A DNA stretch of 64,000 nt. Source: Marispirochaeta sp963667435. GTDB lineage: Bacteria; Spirochaetota; Spirochaetia; JC444; Marispirochaetaceae. This document shows positions 25,419-34,241 of the stretch, piece by piece. The DNA lies in the NCBI GenBank assembly GCA_963667435.1, contig OY763414.1, positions 1,984,001 to 2,048,000 on the forward strand, given 5' to 3'. The notes under the pieces were generated by a model that was not told the DNA's origin, did no database searches, and saw only the letters and a list, made by a program, of their open reading frames with translations. Every line of letters begins with the position of its first letter. The first letter of the stretch is position 1. The translations under genes were made by a program, and so were the position numbers.

Positions 25419-26216
25419 TTACTGTCTCTTGCTCAATATTGTCAAACTATTACCGGACTTTAGAAGCTTCACATAGATCCCATTACTTTCGACAAGTACT
25501 TGTGTATCTACTTCATAAACATCTTTCAGGGTTTCTTCGGTAATAACCTCTAGTGGTTCCCCGCATTTAAATATTTTATGATCTTTCAACATCATGATTT
25601 TATCGGAGAACATGGAAGCAAGGTTAATATCATGTAAAGAAATAAGGGCGATAATTTCTTTCTGTTTGACTATTTCACTCAGTATTTCCAGAGCACTTGT
25701 CTGGTTTTTTAAATCAAGATTATTGGTTGGTTCATCCATCAGAATAATCGGTGTCTGCTGTGCAAGGGCCCGTGCAATAAATACTCTTTGGCGCTCTCCG
25801 CCGCTAATTTGATTGATCTTTCTGAAAGCCATATCGGTAAGTTCCATAAGTTCAAGCATTTCAAATGCAATATCCTTATCCCGAGTGGTTAGTTTACGCC
25901 CATAGTGAGGGATACGTCCCATCATTATGGTTTCGATTACTGAAATGGGAAATGTCGAACTGTTTTCCTGCGGTACATAACTGATATACTTTGAACGCTG
26001 TCTGATTGACAGTTGTTTTAAATTCAGGGAGTTATATTGGATATTCTTACAATTTGCAGGTAAAATATTATTGATACATTTTAATAGAGTTGTTTTACCC
26101 GATCCGTTGGGACCAAGGATTCCGGTTATTTCACTTCTGGCAGCACTGAAACTAACTTCTTCAAGCGCCATTTTACCCTGATATGCATAACTTAAATTAT
26201 CTATTTCAAGACTCAT
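25419..26216 (-). CDS. FecE/BtuD-type ABC importer ATPase (system C)
   Basis: 265-residue ATPase with Walker A GPNGSGKTT near residue 35, signature ISGGERQRV near 136 and Walker B IILMDEPTNNLD near 156. It is directly coupled to the permease gene; the stop and start share a base. The three-gene system C is under cobalamin riboswitch 2, which points to cobalamin, cobinamide or cobalt-chelate import. The DNA of system C reads more A+T-rich than the flanking cobalamin genes. Confidence 0.9.
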   Translation of the reverse strand: MSLEIDNLSYAYQGKMALEEVSFSAARSEITGILGPNGSGKTTLLKCINNILPANCKNIQYNSLNLKQLSIRQRSKYISYVPQENSSTFPISVIETIMMGRIPHYGRKLTTRDKDIAFEMLELMELTDMAFRKINQISGGERQRVFIARALAQQTPIILMDEPTNNLDLKNQTSALEILSEIVKQKEIIALISLHDINLASMFSDKIMMLKDHKIFKCGEPLEVITEETLKDVYEVDTQVLVESNGIYVKLLKSGNSLTILSKRQ

Positions 26217-27298
26217 TAAAATGACCTTTTTCTGCGTGTAATTATCAAATTAATAAACAGGGGTACGCCGAGAAAAGATATTACAATACCAACCGGGATA
26301 ATTACCGGAGACAATAAAGTCCTGCCTATTGTGTCAGACAGGATCATCAGTATTGATCCGCTTATAATAGAAAAAGGAAGCAAAAAACGGTGATCCCCTC
26401 CAATGATGAGTCTTCCAATATGTGGCCCGACAAGTCCGATAAAGCCGATTACACCGGTAAAACTGATGGTAGCTGCTGTAAGCAGTACAGATATAAGTCC
26501 GGCAACAATTTTTAGAACAACAGGATTTATCCCCAGACTTACTGCAAGGTCCTCTCCTCCTACTGTCATGGCATTAAACCCCTGAGAAAAAAATGATAAA
26601 ATGGGAATACTGACAATCAGAATTATGGCCAGAGTCATACATTGAGCTAATGTAGCACCGTTAAGACTTCCGAATTCCCACTGGACCACAGCTGCAAGCT
26701 GCTGTTCATCTGCAACATACTGAATTACCGCAGTAAGAGCACTGAAAAGGTAGTTCAAGGCGATACCGACCAGAATAAGGGTTTCCGGACTCATTCCCAG
26801 CCTCCAGGAAATCCCGAAAACGAGCAATGCACACAAAACTGAGAAGAGAAATGCATTTAAAATTATCCCACTCATGGTACCTGGAAACAAAACTATATTA
26901 AAAACAATGGCCACACTTGCACCGAAAGCCGCTGCGGAAGAAAGACCGATGGTGAAAGGACTGACCAGGGGGTTGCGTGTTACACCCTGCATAATTACCC
27001 CGGAAACAGATAATGCTGCCCCGCTCAATATGCCAAGGACGATTCTTGGGAAACGAAGCAGCAAAACGATTTTCTGATCTACTGAGATGGAGTCAATTCC
27101 CTTTCCGGAAATAAGTTTAACGATAAGAATAATAATATCTTTTATGGAGATATCTGCAATTCCAACCCGTAGTGAAATAAAAGAAACTGCAAGCAGAATG
27201 AGCCCTGAAACAACAATGTAGAGTATCTTGTGCAGGTTGTTTTGCTCATACTTCAGTTTTATTTCGTTAATGTACTGATCCGTAATTGTTGAATTCAC
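26216..27298 (-). CDS. FecCD/BtuC-type ABC importer permease (system C)
   Basis: 360-residue multi-pass permease. Family landmarks are LRFPRIVLGILSGAALSVSG near residue 86, QGVTRNPLVSPFTIGLSSAA near 108 and FIGLVGPHIGRLIIGGDHRF near 290. It follows the binding-protein gene after a 105-bp gap that holds a strong hairpin, and overlaps the ATPase gene by one base. Likely corrinoid-related because of the riboswitch upstream. Confidence 0.9.
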   Translation of the reverse strand: MNSTITDQYINEIKLKYEQNNLHKILYIVVSGLILLAVSFISLRVGIADISIKDIIILIVKLISGKGIDSISVDQKIVLLLRFPRIVLGILSGAALSVSGVIMQGVTRNPLVSPFTIGLSSAAAFGASVAIVFNIVLFPGTMSGIILNAFLFSVLCALLVFGISWRLGMSPETLILVGIALNYLFSALTAVIQYVADEQQLAAVVQWEFGSLNGATLAQCMTLAIILIVSIPILSFFSQGFNAMTVGGEDLAVSLGINPVVLKIVAGLISVLLTAATISFTGVIGFIGLVGPHIGRLIIGGDHRFLLPFSIISGSILMILSDTIGRTLLSPVIIPVGIVISFLGVPLFINLIITRRKRSF

Positions 27299-27327
27299 AC
27301 AAAGGCCTTTTGTTATACAGGTGAATG

Positions 27328-27360
27328 TACTACCCTGATGCCAGTAGCAACAGGGTAGTA
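27328..27360 (-). repeat. Intercistronic hairpin between system C binding protein and permease
   Basis: Perfect 10-bp stem TACTACCCTG (27328-27337) / CAGGGTAGTA (27351-27360), 13-nt loop. A second, shorter stem CCCGG/CCGGG lies at 27380-27402 right after the binding-protein stop. Hairpins here typically stabilise the upstream mRNA, so the binding protein is made in excess over the membrane parts. Confidence 0.6.
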
Positions 27361-27403
27361 TATATCAAGTATTTATTTTCCCGGCCGTATAGATCTACCG
27401 GGT

Positions 27404-28489
27404 TTACATCGGCTCGGGATAAAAATGGCCATCAAGGTATTTAAAGCCCTGAAAATCTTCGAGCCATGCCCGGAAATATTCATCCGGATCAAGCTCGGTT
27501 AATATGTCAGGATAAAGCCACTTTGCAATATATAAGGCGCCAATAAGTTTTGAAGCTCCCCCGTGTCCGAATTGGGACATCAGGTAGACATTGTCATTTT
27601 TTACCGCGATAATCTCGTCCCAGCCTGGTCTGCTTTTAATCTTTACGATTTCGGCTTCACGCTGTTCCAGTGGCGGCGGACTGTAAACACCGGTTCCGAC
27701 CAAAGCTTTATCAGGTGTGATATTCTTAACAATATATTCAGGGTTTGCTTTGATAATTGCTTCGGGATCAACTTCTGATTCTTTTATATTGGCAGGAGGA
27801 TTCCGGAATATATTCTCTGCTCCTGCATATTCAACCATGGTAAAATAGTACCCCCCCGGAAAGCTTGTTCCATAATCAGTTGTTGTTTCAAAATATACTG
27901 TATGTTTCTGAACGCCTTCGAGTTTCTCGTTTATGTAATCAAAGGGCTCCATGAAAAAGGTCAGAAACTTTTCAGCTTCAACTTCTGTATTAAACATTTT
28001 TCCGATGTTCTTTACCTGCTTTTCAAAGTTGCCGGTATCGTAACCTGAAATAACAAAAACCTTGATTCCAAATGGTGCAAGTTTTTCCTCTGCCTCTTTT
28101 ACAGCACCATTGTGAGGAAGAATAACCACCTGGGGATCAAGCTCTATAATCTTTTCATAATTTAAATCACGCTGACTTTTCCCAATGACGCTGTCAAGAC
28201 TGTAGTTTTTCCAGTACTCCCTGTCCTGAACGGTATTCATGTCTGCTCCGATCATGTACTGTATGGCCCCACAGGCCCTTATTAATTCACTGTTGTATCT
28301 GTTTGCCACCACAGCCCTGGTTACAGGATAGGGTAACTCGACCTCTCTGCCTATATTGTCAGTGAGTACAATGGTGTCCTGCTTTTTGGGAGTTTCGGTA
28401 TTGCTTGCCGAATCTTCCTGCGTACCTCCGGCAAAAACAAGCCCGCTCAACAACAGCAGACATCCGAGAATGAGAAGTAGTCTTTTCAT
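27404..28489 (-). CDS. ABC importer binding protein (system C, riboswitch-controlled)
   Basis: 361-residue exported binding protein of the FecB/BtuF type. The signal peptide ends GLVFAGGTQE, without a lipobox cysteine. The mature protein starts IVLTDNIGREVELPYPVTRA, and later has QVVILPHNGAVKEAEEKLAP near 120 and a GGYYFTMVEYAGAENIF segment near 217. The C-terminal YIAKWLYPDILTELDPDEYF resembles that of the system D binding protein. AGGAGG precedes the ATG. It is the first gene after riboswitch 2, so a corrinoid or cobalt chelate is the likely ligand; BtuF function is not proven. Confidence 0.85.
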   Translation of the reverse strand: MKRLLLILGCLLLLSGLVFAGGTQEDSASNTETPKKQDTIVLTDNIGREVELPYPVTRAVVANRYNSELIRACGAIQYMIGADMNTVQDREYWKNYSLDSVIGKSQRDLNYEKIIELDPQVVILPHNGAVKEAEEKLAPFGIKVFVISGYDTGNFEKQVKNIGKMFNTEVEAEKFLTFFMEPFDYINEKLEGVQKHTVYFETTTDYGTSFPGGYYFTMVEYAGAENIFRNPPANIKESEVDPEAIIKANPEYIVKNITPDKALVGTGVYSPPPLEQREAEIVKIKSRPGWDEIIAVKNDNVYLMSQFGHGGASKLIGALYIAKWLYPDILTELDPDEYFRAWLEDFQGFKYLDGHFYPEPM

Positions 28490-28589
28490 GTATTCCTCCT
28501 GGTTTAGACTTCTTTGTAGGATGTCCCCCAGGATTGGTATTGAGTCATATCAAGTACTATAAAGATTATACGTTTTCTCACTCATCCCT

Positions 28590-28611
28590 CACCCAGAAGA
28601 TTGTGATAATT
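28590..28611 (-). promoter_or_regulatory. Conserved element 3' of riboswitch 2
   Basis: This 22-base segment is identical to 35577-35598 downstream of riboswitch 3, and its core TCACAATCTTCTGGG (minus strand) also occurs at 25138-25152 after riboswitch 1. The conservation outside the aptamer suggests part of the expression platform. Confidence 0.55.
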
Positions 28612-28635
28612 AGGATCCCTTCAACGAAAGGTTTA

Positions 28636-28835
28636 CAGGCAGGTCTCCTGACTTGAGGATAATACGGTCTAACTAAAACCTTCCCGCCTGCCACTAAATA
28701 TTTTAGTGGTCGGGCAGTGGCCGGTTATCAATAAGGCATTGCACCTTAAAACCTTTTTAGAAAACCTTTCCTCTTACAGTACCTGGGGGTGTCCGGGATT
28801 CTCACCCGGTTCCCTTTTAAGCCTTGCGGCACCTA
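28636..28835 (-). promoter_or_regulatory. Cobalamin riboswitch 2 (system C importer)
   Basis: Reading the minus strand from 28835: AGGTGCCGC, AAAAGGGAACCGGGTGAGAA, ACTGTA, GGTGCAATGCC, an extra hairpin around ACTAAAATATTTAGT, then the B12 box AAGTCAGGAGACCTGCC at 28638-28654. A CCTTTC-GTT-GAAGGG hairpin follows. It is very similar to riboswitches 1 and 3. The first gene downstream is the system C binding protein, 147 bp away. Confidence 0.95.
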
Positions 28836-28859
28836 TAATAATTAGCAAATATAGTAAAC

Positions 28860-28895
28860 TATATTGCTTCCATCTCGTATTGTAATTTTAGGTAT
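28860..28895 (-). promoter_or_regulatory. Candidate promoter for riboswitch 2 transcript
   Basis: On the minus strand TTACAA, a 16-bp spacer and TATAGT fit a sigma-70 promoter shortly before the aptamer. The sequence around the -35 (AAATTACAATACG) is repeated before the corrin-ring operon near 47350. Confidence 0.45.
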
Positions 28896-28956
28896 ACAAA
28901 TTGTAATTACCCCATAGAAACCGGAAAGTAATGTCTTAAATAACACAGACCTTGCC

Positions 28957-29721
28957 TTAATCAGAATTATGACCTTTTTTGCGTGCTATGATTTTGAACC
29001 GTTTTCCCTGGTAGCCGTATTTCCAGTGCTCAAGGTGTTTAAAACTATTACGATAATCATCGCCCTCAACCGTCAGAACCTCATATCCAAGCTTCTCCAG
29101 AATAGTCTGATCCATTAAAGGCCTCTCTGTCGTAACAGCAGGCAGTTTCCCAAAAACGTCTTCCTGAGCATGGGTGGTCTTTTTTGGGGGACGCCCTTCG
29201 GTTAAAAACGTCAGTATCGCCGCAAGACCTTTCCACAAAACAATCTTCAAAGAACGCACATCCCGGCGGTAATTGCCGTCATATACAACCAGAATTCCTC
29301 CGGGTTTAAGCACTTCAAGCCAACGTTTATAGGCCTTCTCGGGATCATAAAGAGTCCAGATAACATCGCGAGAAACAATGGCATCAAAAGAGTTATCCTC
29401 CTCACGATCCAACGCCACCGCATCTCCGCAATACAGTTTTGCTTTAAAACCCTCCGATGACAGATTACGTGCGGCACACTGCACCATTCCTTCAGCCCCA
29501 TCCACGGATGTTACCTGGTGCCCCAGGCGTGCCAGCATGATGCTGAAAAACCCAGGACCACAACCGGCATCCAGAACATTCAGATTTTTCTTCCCGTCCA
29601 GAACTCTTTTAAGTTCTGCCTGCCAATGATTCACATCTTTGCGATTGTTTAACTGCTTTTGTACCAAAATATCGTAGCCGGATGAATCCTGGCTCCAAGC
29701 CGTCTCCACTTGTTCAAACAT
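28957..29721 (-). CDS. Class I SAM-dependent methyltransferase linked to the Nik-type importer
   Basis: 254-residue UbiE/Methyltransf_11-like enzyme. Motif I is VLDAGCGPGFFSIMLARLG near residue 49, the acidic loop is TSVDGAEGMV near 70, motif II is FDAIVSRDVIWTL near 113, and LKPGGILVVYDGNYRRD near 139 is motif III. A C-terminal region of about 80 residues is specific to its subfamily. It is the last gene of the riboswitch-3 operon, 92 bp after the binding-protein gene. Similar methyltransferases are seen beside NikA-like transporters in other bacteria, but the substrate is unknown; a metallophore or its detoxification is a guess. Confidence 0.82.
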   Translation of the reverse strand: MFEQVETAWSQDSSGYDILVQKQLNNRKDVNHWQAELKRVLDGKKNLNVLDAGCGPGFFSIMLARLGHQVTSVDGAEGMVQCAARNLSSEGFKAKLYCGDAVALDREEDNSFDAIVSRDVIWTLYDPEKAYKRWLEVLKPGGILVVYDGNYRRDVRSLKIVLWKGLAAILTFLTEGRPPKKTTHAQEDVFGKLPAVTTERPLMDQTILEKLGYEVLTVEGDDYRNSFKHLEHWKYGYQGKRFKIIARKKGHNSD

Positions 29722-29812
29722 AGGGGACCTCCTTTTTATATTCCAGACTTCTTGGTAAGTACAGGGAAATACAAGGATAGTCCGATATTTCCCTTATACA
29801 TAAATGAGCTAG

Positions 29813-31432
29813 TTATTCGTTGATATCCAAACGATCCCATTCGATTACCTCATAAGAAGTTGGAGCGGACTCGATTCCAGTAAGCCGTTTATTGTAAACA
29901 TACTGGATTTCCGGATAATAGAGGGGGGCGCACATAGCCTGATCGTGCATCAGACCAAAGATCTGGTCATATTCCTGTTGACGGATTGACTCATCCACTG
30001 TAGCCAAAACCTCATCAAGATAGCTATTGAGCATTTGATCATACCAGCCCACGGCCTTCCCTCCCTCGGGTTGATAAAACAAACTTGTCAAAAAACCGTG
30101 GGGATTCCAGGAGTCTTCATATGTCCGGTAAATAATTAGATCAAAATCCTTGTTTTTCCAAATAGCGTCGTAATAAGCATTTACTTCAAACAACTGCAAC
30201 TCTATACCAATACCTGCCTTTTTCAGGCCGGCCTGAACAAATTCGCAGAGTGGCTTCCATTCGGCATATTCTCTATTTTGAAAAACCAACTGGAATGTAA
30301 GGGGCTCACCATTTTTCTCCACAATTCCGTCGCCATCCGAATCGGCATAGCCGGAAGCCGCCAACAGCTCTTTAGCCTTGCTCAGATTATAGGCATAGCC
30401 TTTGTTATTTTCTTGAGTCACATAGGAAACCGTAGTCGGAAAAATACCGCTGGCTGCCGCCCCTGATCCATCGAAAAGGTTAGTAACAATACTTTCTTTA
30501 TCAATGGCATAGTTTAGCGCCCTGCGCACATTCATATCCAACAGCATCTGATTATCTTGGTTGAACATTAAGTAGTAGCTTTTTGTCCCTTTACGTTTGA
30601 GAATATCCAAGCTCTGGGTGGCCTTAATTACCGGCAGGCTTTCCACCGGAATATCGCCGTCGGAAAAATCAATCTCACCACTTTGAAGGGCCATAACCCT
30701 GGATTGCGGATCGCTGATTACCTTTAATACCAGTTTATCGACTTTCGGTTTCTCCCCATAATAATACGGATTGGGAACAAAGACCGATTCTACGCCGTCT
30801 TCATTACTCTCCAACATCCAGGGTCCTGTACCAATCGGTTTGACGAAAGACGCTTTGGAATCTCCGGAAGTAGCCACCGCACCCGGGCTCAGCATACGGC
30901 AAGGACGCGGATAGCTCAGTTCAGTTAAGAAAGGATAGTAACTCTTTGTAAAGACCATCTTCACCGTATAATCATCGAGCTTAGTTATATCCGTCAGCTC
31001 ATTAGCTACACTTAAAGACGATGTCGCCGATTTTCCCTGCCAGCGGGTAATATTGAACAGGACAGCATCAGCATTAAAATCCGTACCATCTGCAAATTTC
31101 ACACCCTGCCGTAAGTGAAAAATGTACGTTTTTCCATCCTCACTTATATCCCACTTTTCAGCAAGTCCCGGTTCGTACTCTCCGTTCTGACCGTATTTAA
31201 CCAGAGGCTCGTACATCAATTCATAGGGAATCATATCCTCGCTGGCGATTACTGCATCAAAGTTGAGAAGCCTGTTACGACCGCTGATTGCAATCGTCAC
31301 AACCTTTTCCTGGGTAGCCGCGATTTGCTCTCTTTTCTCAGAAGTCCCACTTTTATCTGTACACCCTGATAGTGCCAGAAACAGAATGACGAACAGTATT
31401 GTTCCTACTTTTACAACATGCTTTGTTCTCAT
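29813..31432 (-). CDS. NikA-like solute-binding lipoprotein
   Basis: 539-residue family 5 solute-binding lipoprotein; the signal ends FLALSGCTDK. It aligns by eye along its length with NikA: MIPYELMYEPLVKYGQNGEY near residue 60, WDISEDGKTYIFHLRQGVKF near 85, SYYPFLTELSYPRPCRMLSP near 140, PIGTGPWMLE near 175, and VRRALNYAIDKESIV near 288. NikA binds nickel as a chelate. The ATG at 31432 follows AAGGAG; an upstream in-frame ATG gives no signal peptide. Because the operon lies under a cobalamin riboswitch, cobalt or a cobalt chelate is a likelier cargo than nickel. The gene is after, not before, the membrane genes. Confidence 0.88.
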   Translation of the reverse strand: MRTKHVVKVGTILFVILFLALSGCTDKSGTSEKREQIAATQEKVVTIAISGRNRLLNFDAVIASEDMIPYELMYEPLVKYGQNGEYEPGLAEKWDISEDGKTYIFHLRQGVKFADGTDFNADAVLFNITRWQGKSATSSLSVANELTDITKLDDYTVKMVFTKSYYPFLTELSYPRPCRMLSPGAVATSGDSKASFVKPIGTGPWMLESNEDGVESVFVPNPYYYGEKPKVDKLVLKVISDPQSRVMALQSGEIDFSDGDIPVESLPVIKATQSLDILKRKGTKSYYLMFNQDNQMLLDMNVRRALNYAIDKESIVTNLFDGSGAAASGIFPTTVSYVTQENNKGYAYNLSKAKELLAASGYADSDGDGIVEKNGEPLTFQLVFQNREYAEWKPLCEFVQAGLKKAGIGIELQLFEVNAYYDAIWKNKDFDLIIYRTYEDSWNPHGFLTSLFYQPEGGKAVGWYDQMLNSYLDEVLATVDESIRQQEYDQIFGLMHDQAMCAPLYYPEIQYVYNKRLTGIESAPTSYEVIEWDRLDINE

Positions 31433-31577
31433 TTTCCTTTCTCCTTGCTCCCCAAAATGGTTAGTTTCCCGATTTCCCGGGTTAACCGACACAGAGGGTT
31501 GTCTGCACCGGTACAAAAAAATCTTGATACACATCAGGATTTTTCATATTGCATATTCAGCTGATAATTCCAGAGGC

Positions 31578-32558
31578 TTAGCAGAGACCTCTCTCTGTTC
31601 CCCGATGACAAGCGACCCAGTGCCTTTCACTGATCTGAATGAGCTCCGGCTCTTTCTGCAGACACCGTTCTCCGCTGTAGGGACAGCGCGGCTGAAAAGG
31701 ACAGCCGCTGGAAACATGCACAGAGACAGCCTCTCCGCCAAGAGAAGCTCTCCGGACCCTTCTTCTGGAAGGATCTGTTACAGGAATGGCGTCAAACAAG
31801 GCGCGTGAATAGGGATGAGAGACCTGTCGGCTAAGCTCATCCGTAACGGGTACCCTTTCCACAATTTTTCCCAGATACATAATTGCAACTTCATTGCATA
31901 TGTATTGCACCGTAGAAAGATCGTGTGAAATGAACAGGTACGTTAATCCGAAGTGTTCCTTTAATTCGTCGAGTAAATTCAAAATCTTATGGCGAATGGA
32001 AAAATCAAGACTTGAGACCGGTTCGTCGCAAACTACAAATTGAGGCTGCAGAACCAGCGCCCGGGCAATGTTTGCACGTTGAAGCTGCCCTCCACTGAGT
32101 TCGTCGGGATACCGGCAGAAAAAAGAACCGTTGAGACCTACCTGGGTGAGAATCTTCACTGTCTTCTTGCGAAACTCCGCTGCGCTAAGACTGCAAAAAT
32201 TCGCAAGACTTTCTGAAATAGTCGCTCCGATAGTATAGCGCGGATCGAACGATGAGCTGCTATTTTGAAATATAATCTGTAGTTGTTTCCGCAACGGCCG
32301 CATTCGCCGAAAACCGAATCCGCTGATTTCGCTGCCATCAAAAATAACACTGCCAGAGCTGGGCCTTTCCAGTCCCGTAATCAATCTTCCCAGCGTACTT
32401 TTCCCGCACCCACTTTCACCGATCACCCCCAAGGAACATCCTCGCGTAATATGCAGATTCACATTATCGACGGCCTTGAAGGATGTGTTTTTTTCTCCTT
32501 TTTTATGAGAGGTCCCATACGATTTTGTTAATCCCTCGGTTCGCATCAAAATCTCCAT
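31578..32558 (-). CDS. NikE/OppF-type ABC importer ATPase
   Basis: 326-residue ATPase of the peptide/nickel importer family. Walker A is GESGCGKST near residue 47, signature LSGGQLQRA near 157, Walker B FVVCDEPVSSLD near 177. The C-terminal oligopeptide/dipeptide-transporter region has the four-cysteine cluster pattern SGCPFQPRCPYSGERCLQ and WVACHRG, a site known to bind an iron-sulfur cluster or metal in this family. It forms a heterodimer with the ATPase encoded upstream. It begins 15 bp after that gene. Confidence 0.9.
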   Translation of the reverse strand: MEILMRTEGLTKSYGTSHKKGEKNTSFKAVDNVNLHITRGCSLGVIGESGCGKSTLGRLITGLERPSSGSVIFDGSEISGFGFRRMRPLRKQLQIIFQNSSSSFDPRYTIGATISESLANFCSLSAAEFRKKTVKILTQVGLNGSFFCRYPDELSGGQLQRANIARALVLQPQFVVCDEPVSSLDFSIRHKILNLLDELKEHFGLTYLFISHDLSTVQYICNEVAIMYLGKIVERVPVTDELSRQVSHPYSRALFDAIPVTDPSRRRVRRASLGGEAVSVHVSSGCPFQPRCPYSGERCLQKEPELIQISERHWVACHRGTERGLC

Positions 32559-32573
32559 AATTCGCCATTCACT

Positions 32574-33374
32574 TTATAAAATTGCCTCTAACAGCATACG
32601 AGTATATGGGTGCTGTGCCTGATGGAATACTTTTTCAACACTACCTGTTTCCACAATTTCCCCATTTTTCATAATGCAGATATCGTCGGCAACTTCTGCG
32701 ACAACTCCTAAATCATGAGTGATAAATAAAACCCCTGTGCCGTTTTCCCTGCTCAGGGCCACGATTTGGTCGAGGATCTGGGCCTGAATGGTTACATCCA
32801 ATGCTGTTGTCGGCTCATCCACAATCAGCAATGGAGGTTCCTGGGCCATCGCAATGGCAATCATAATTCGCTGGCACATCCCGCCGCTGAGTTGAAACGG
32901 ATATTTCCCCATAATTCTTTCCGGGTCCGGGAGTTGCATTCGTTCGAGTAATCGTACGGCCCGTTGCCTGGATTCTTTCCGCCCAACCGGACGATGCGCC
33001 CGTATGGCTTCCATCACCAGATACCCCACAGGGAACAGGGGATCCAGTGAGTTTACCGGATCCTGAAACACCATCCCGACCTGTTCCCCGCATAGCCTTC
33101 GTCTTTTTCTCTTATCCAGACTGCGCACACGATTCCCGTCGATCAGAATTTCACCACTAGTCACCGCATCTGTACCGTCGAGAAGACCAAGGACAGACAA
33201 GGCAGTGACAGATTTACCGCAACCACTTTCACCAACAAGGGCCGTTATAACTCCCCGACGGACATCGAAACTTACTCCTGCAACGGCGTGGACAACCATT
33301 TGCGGAAGACGAAAGCATACTGTGAGATTCCGGACACAAAGCACGGCCCTATCGGAACTATCGTTCAAGAGCAT
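32574..33374 (-). CDS. NikD/OppD-type ABC importer ATPase
   Basis: 266-residue ATPase. Walker A is GESGCGKSV near residue 53, signature LSGGMCQRI near 158, Walker B LLIVDEPTTALD near 178. It ends AQHPYTRMLLEAIL without the cysteine-rich tail normally found in OppD proteins, as NikD does. It overlaps the permease gene upstream by 17 bp. Confidence 0.9.
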   Translation of the reverse strand: MLLNDSSDRAVLCVRNLTVCFRLPQMVVHAVAGVSFDVRRGVITALVGESGCGKSVTALSVLGLLDGTDAVTSGEILIDGNRVRSLDKRKRRRLCGEQVGMVFQDPVNSLDPLFPVGYLVMEAIRAHRPVGRKESRQRAVRLLERMQLPDPERIMGKYPFQLSGGMCQRIMIAIAMAQEPPLLIVDEPTTALDVTIQAQILDQIVALSRENGTGVLFITHDLGVVAEVADDICIMKNGEIVETGSVEKVFHQAQHPYTRMLLEAIL

Positions 33375-34221
33375 CTTTTAGCCCTTCTCCCAATAAATTG
33401 AACGCCATTACTGTTACAACAATTGCTACTCCGGGATAAATCATCAGCTGCAATTGTGTCTGCATATAGGACCGACTGTCGCTGAGCATCACGCCCCACT
33501 CCGGCGTCGGCGGCTGAGCACCCAACCCTATGAAAGAATAACCGGCAATGGCCAGGATAATAGAACCCACTTCCAGCGTAGCAAGTACAATCACAGGAGA
33601 AATCACATTGCGAAGTAAATGACAGAAAACTATGCGTCTCCTCGTACACCCCGCCGCAAGAGCCGCAAGAATGAAACCCTGCTCCTTCATTTGCAGAACC
33701 ATACCGCGGATCAATCGTGCATAGCCCGCCCACCAGACACAGGAAAGAGCAAGCACTAAGTTCCTGGCACTTGCACCAAACAGACCAGCCACTGCCAAGG
33801 CGAGGATAGCACTGGGAAAAGCCATACAAATGTCGATAATCCGCATAATCACGGCATCAATATTCCCGCCAACGTATCCTGCAAGAAGACCAATTGGAAT
33901 ACTGATTGTCAGCATTAATCCCAGAATAATTCCCGCATACAGCAATGAGGAACGGGCACCGAAAATCAGCCGGGAAGCGATGCAACGTCCCAGATTATCC
34001 GTACCTAACCAATACTGTGTACTGGGAGGCTGAAGTTTATTTTCGATATGTACTTCGATCGGGTCGTACGGAGCGATCAGAGGAGCAAAAAGGGCAATAA
34101 AAATAATGCCCGCAACCAAAGAAAAGCCTATAGCTACTCGTTTATCCTTCAGTAACTTTTGCCAAAATACGGGGCGTTCCCTTAGAGAATCTTCCTTTGC
34201 TCTGCAATAGATCTGTTCCAT
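33358..34221 (-). CDS. NikC/DppC-type ABC importer permease
   Basis: 287-residue permease with the N-terminal membrane anchor IGFSLVAGIIFIALFAPLIA near residue 32, the typical YWLGTDNLGRCIASRLIFGA near 69, and the EAA coupling loop ILAALAAGCTRRRIVFCHLL near 181. Six membrane segments are expected. It pairs with the NikB-like permease that starts 20 bp upstream of it. Confidence 0.9.
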   Translation of the reverse strand: MEQIYCRAKEDSLRERPVFWQKLLKDKRVAIGFSLVAGIIFIALFAPLIAPYDPIEVHIENKLQPPSTQYWLGTDNLGRCIASRLIFGARSSLLYAGIILGLMLTISIPIGLLAGYVGGNIDAVIMRIIDICMAFPSAILALAVAGLFGASARNLVLALSCVWWAGYARLIRGMVLQMKEQGFILAALAAGCTRRRIVFCHLLRNVISPVIVLATLEVGSIILAIAGYSFIGLGAQPPTPEWGVMLSDSRSYMQTQLQLMIYPGVAIVVTVMAFNLLGEGLKDALER

Positions 34222-34241
34222 ATAGGCATCTTCTCTCTGGA

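Noticed and set aside
28957..29721. Methyltransferase as the missing CbiT
   Set aside because: It is longer than CbiT (about 190 residues), lacks the CbiT N-terminal pattern, and belongs to the importer operon rather than the ring operon.
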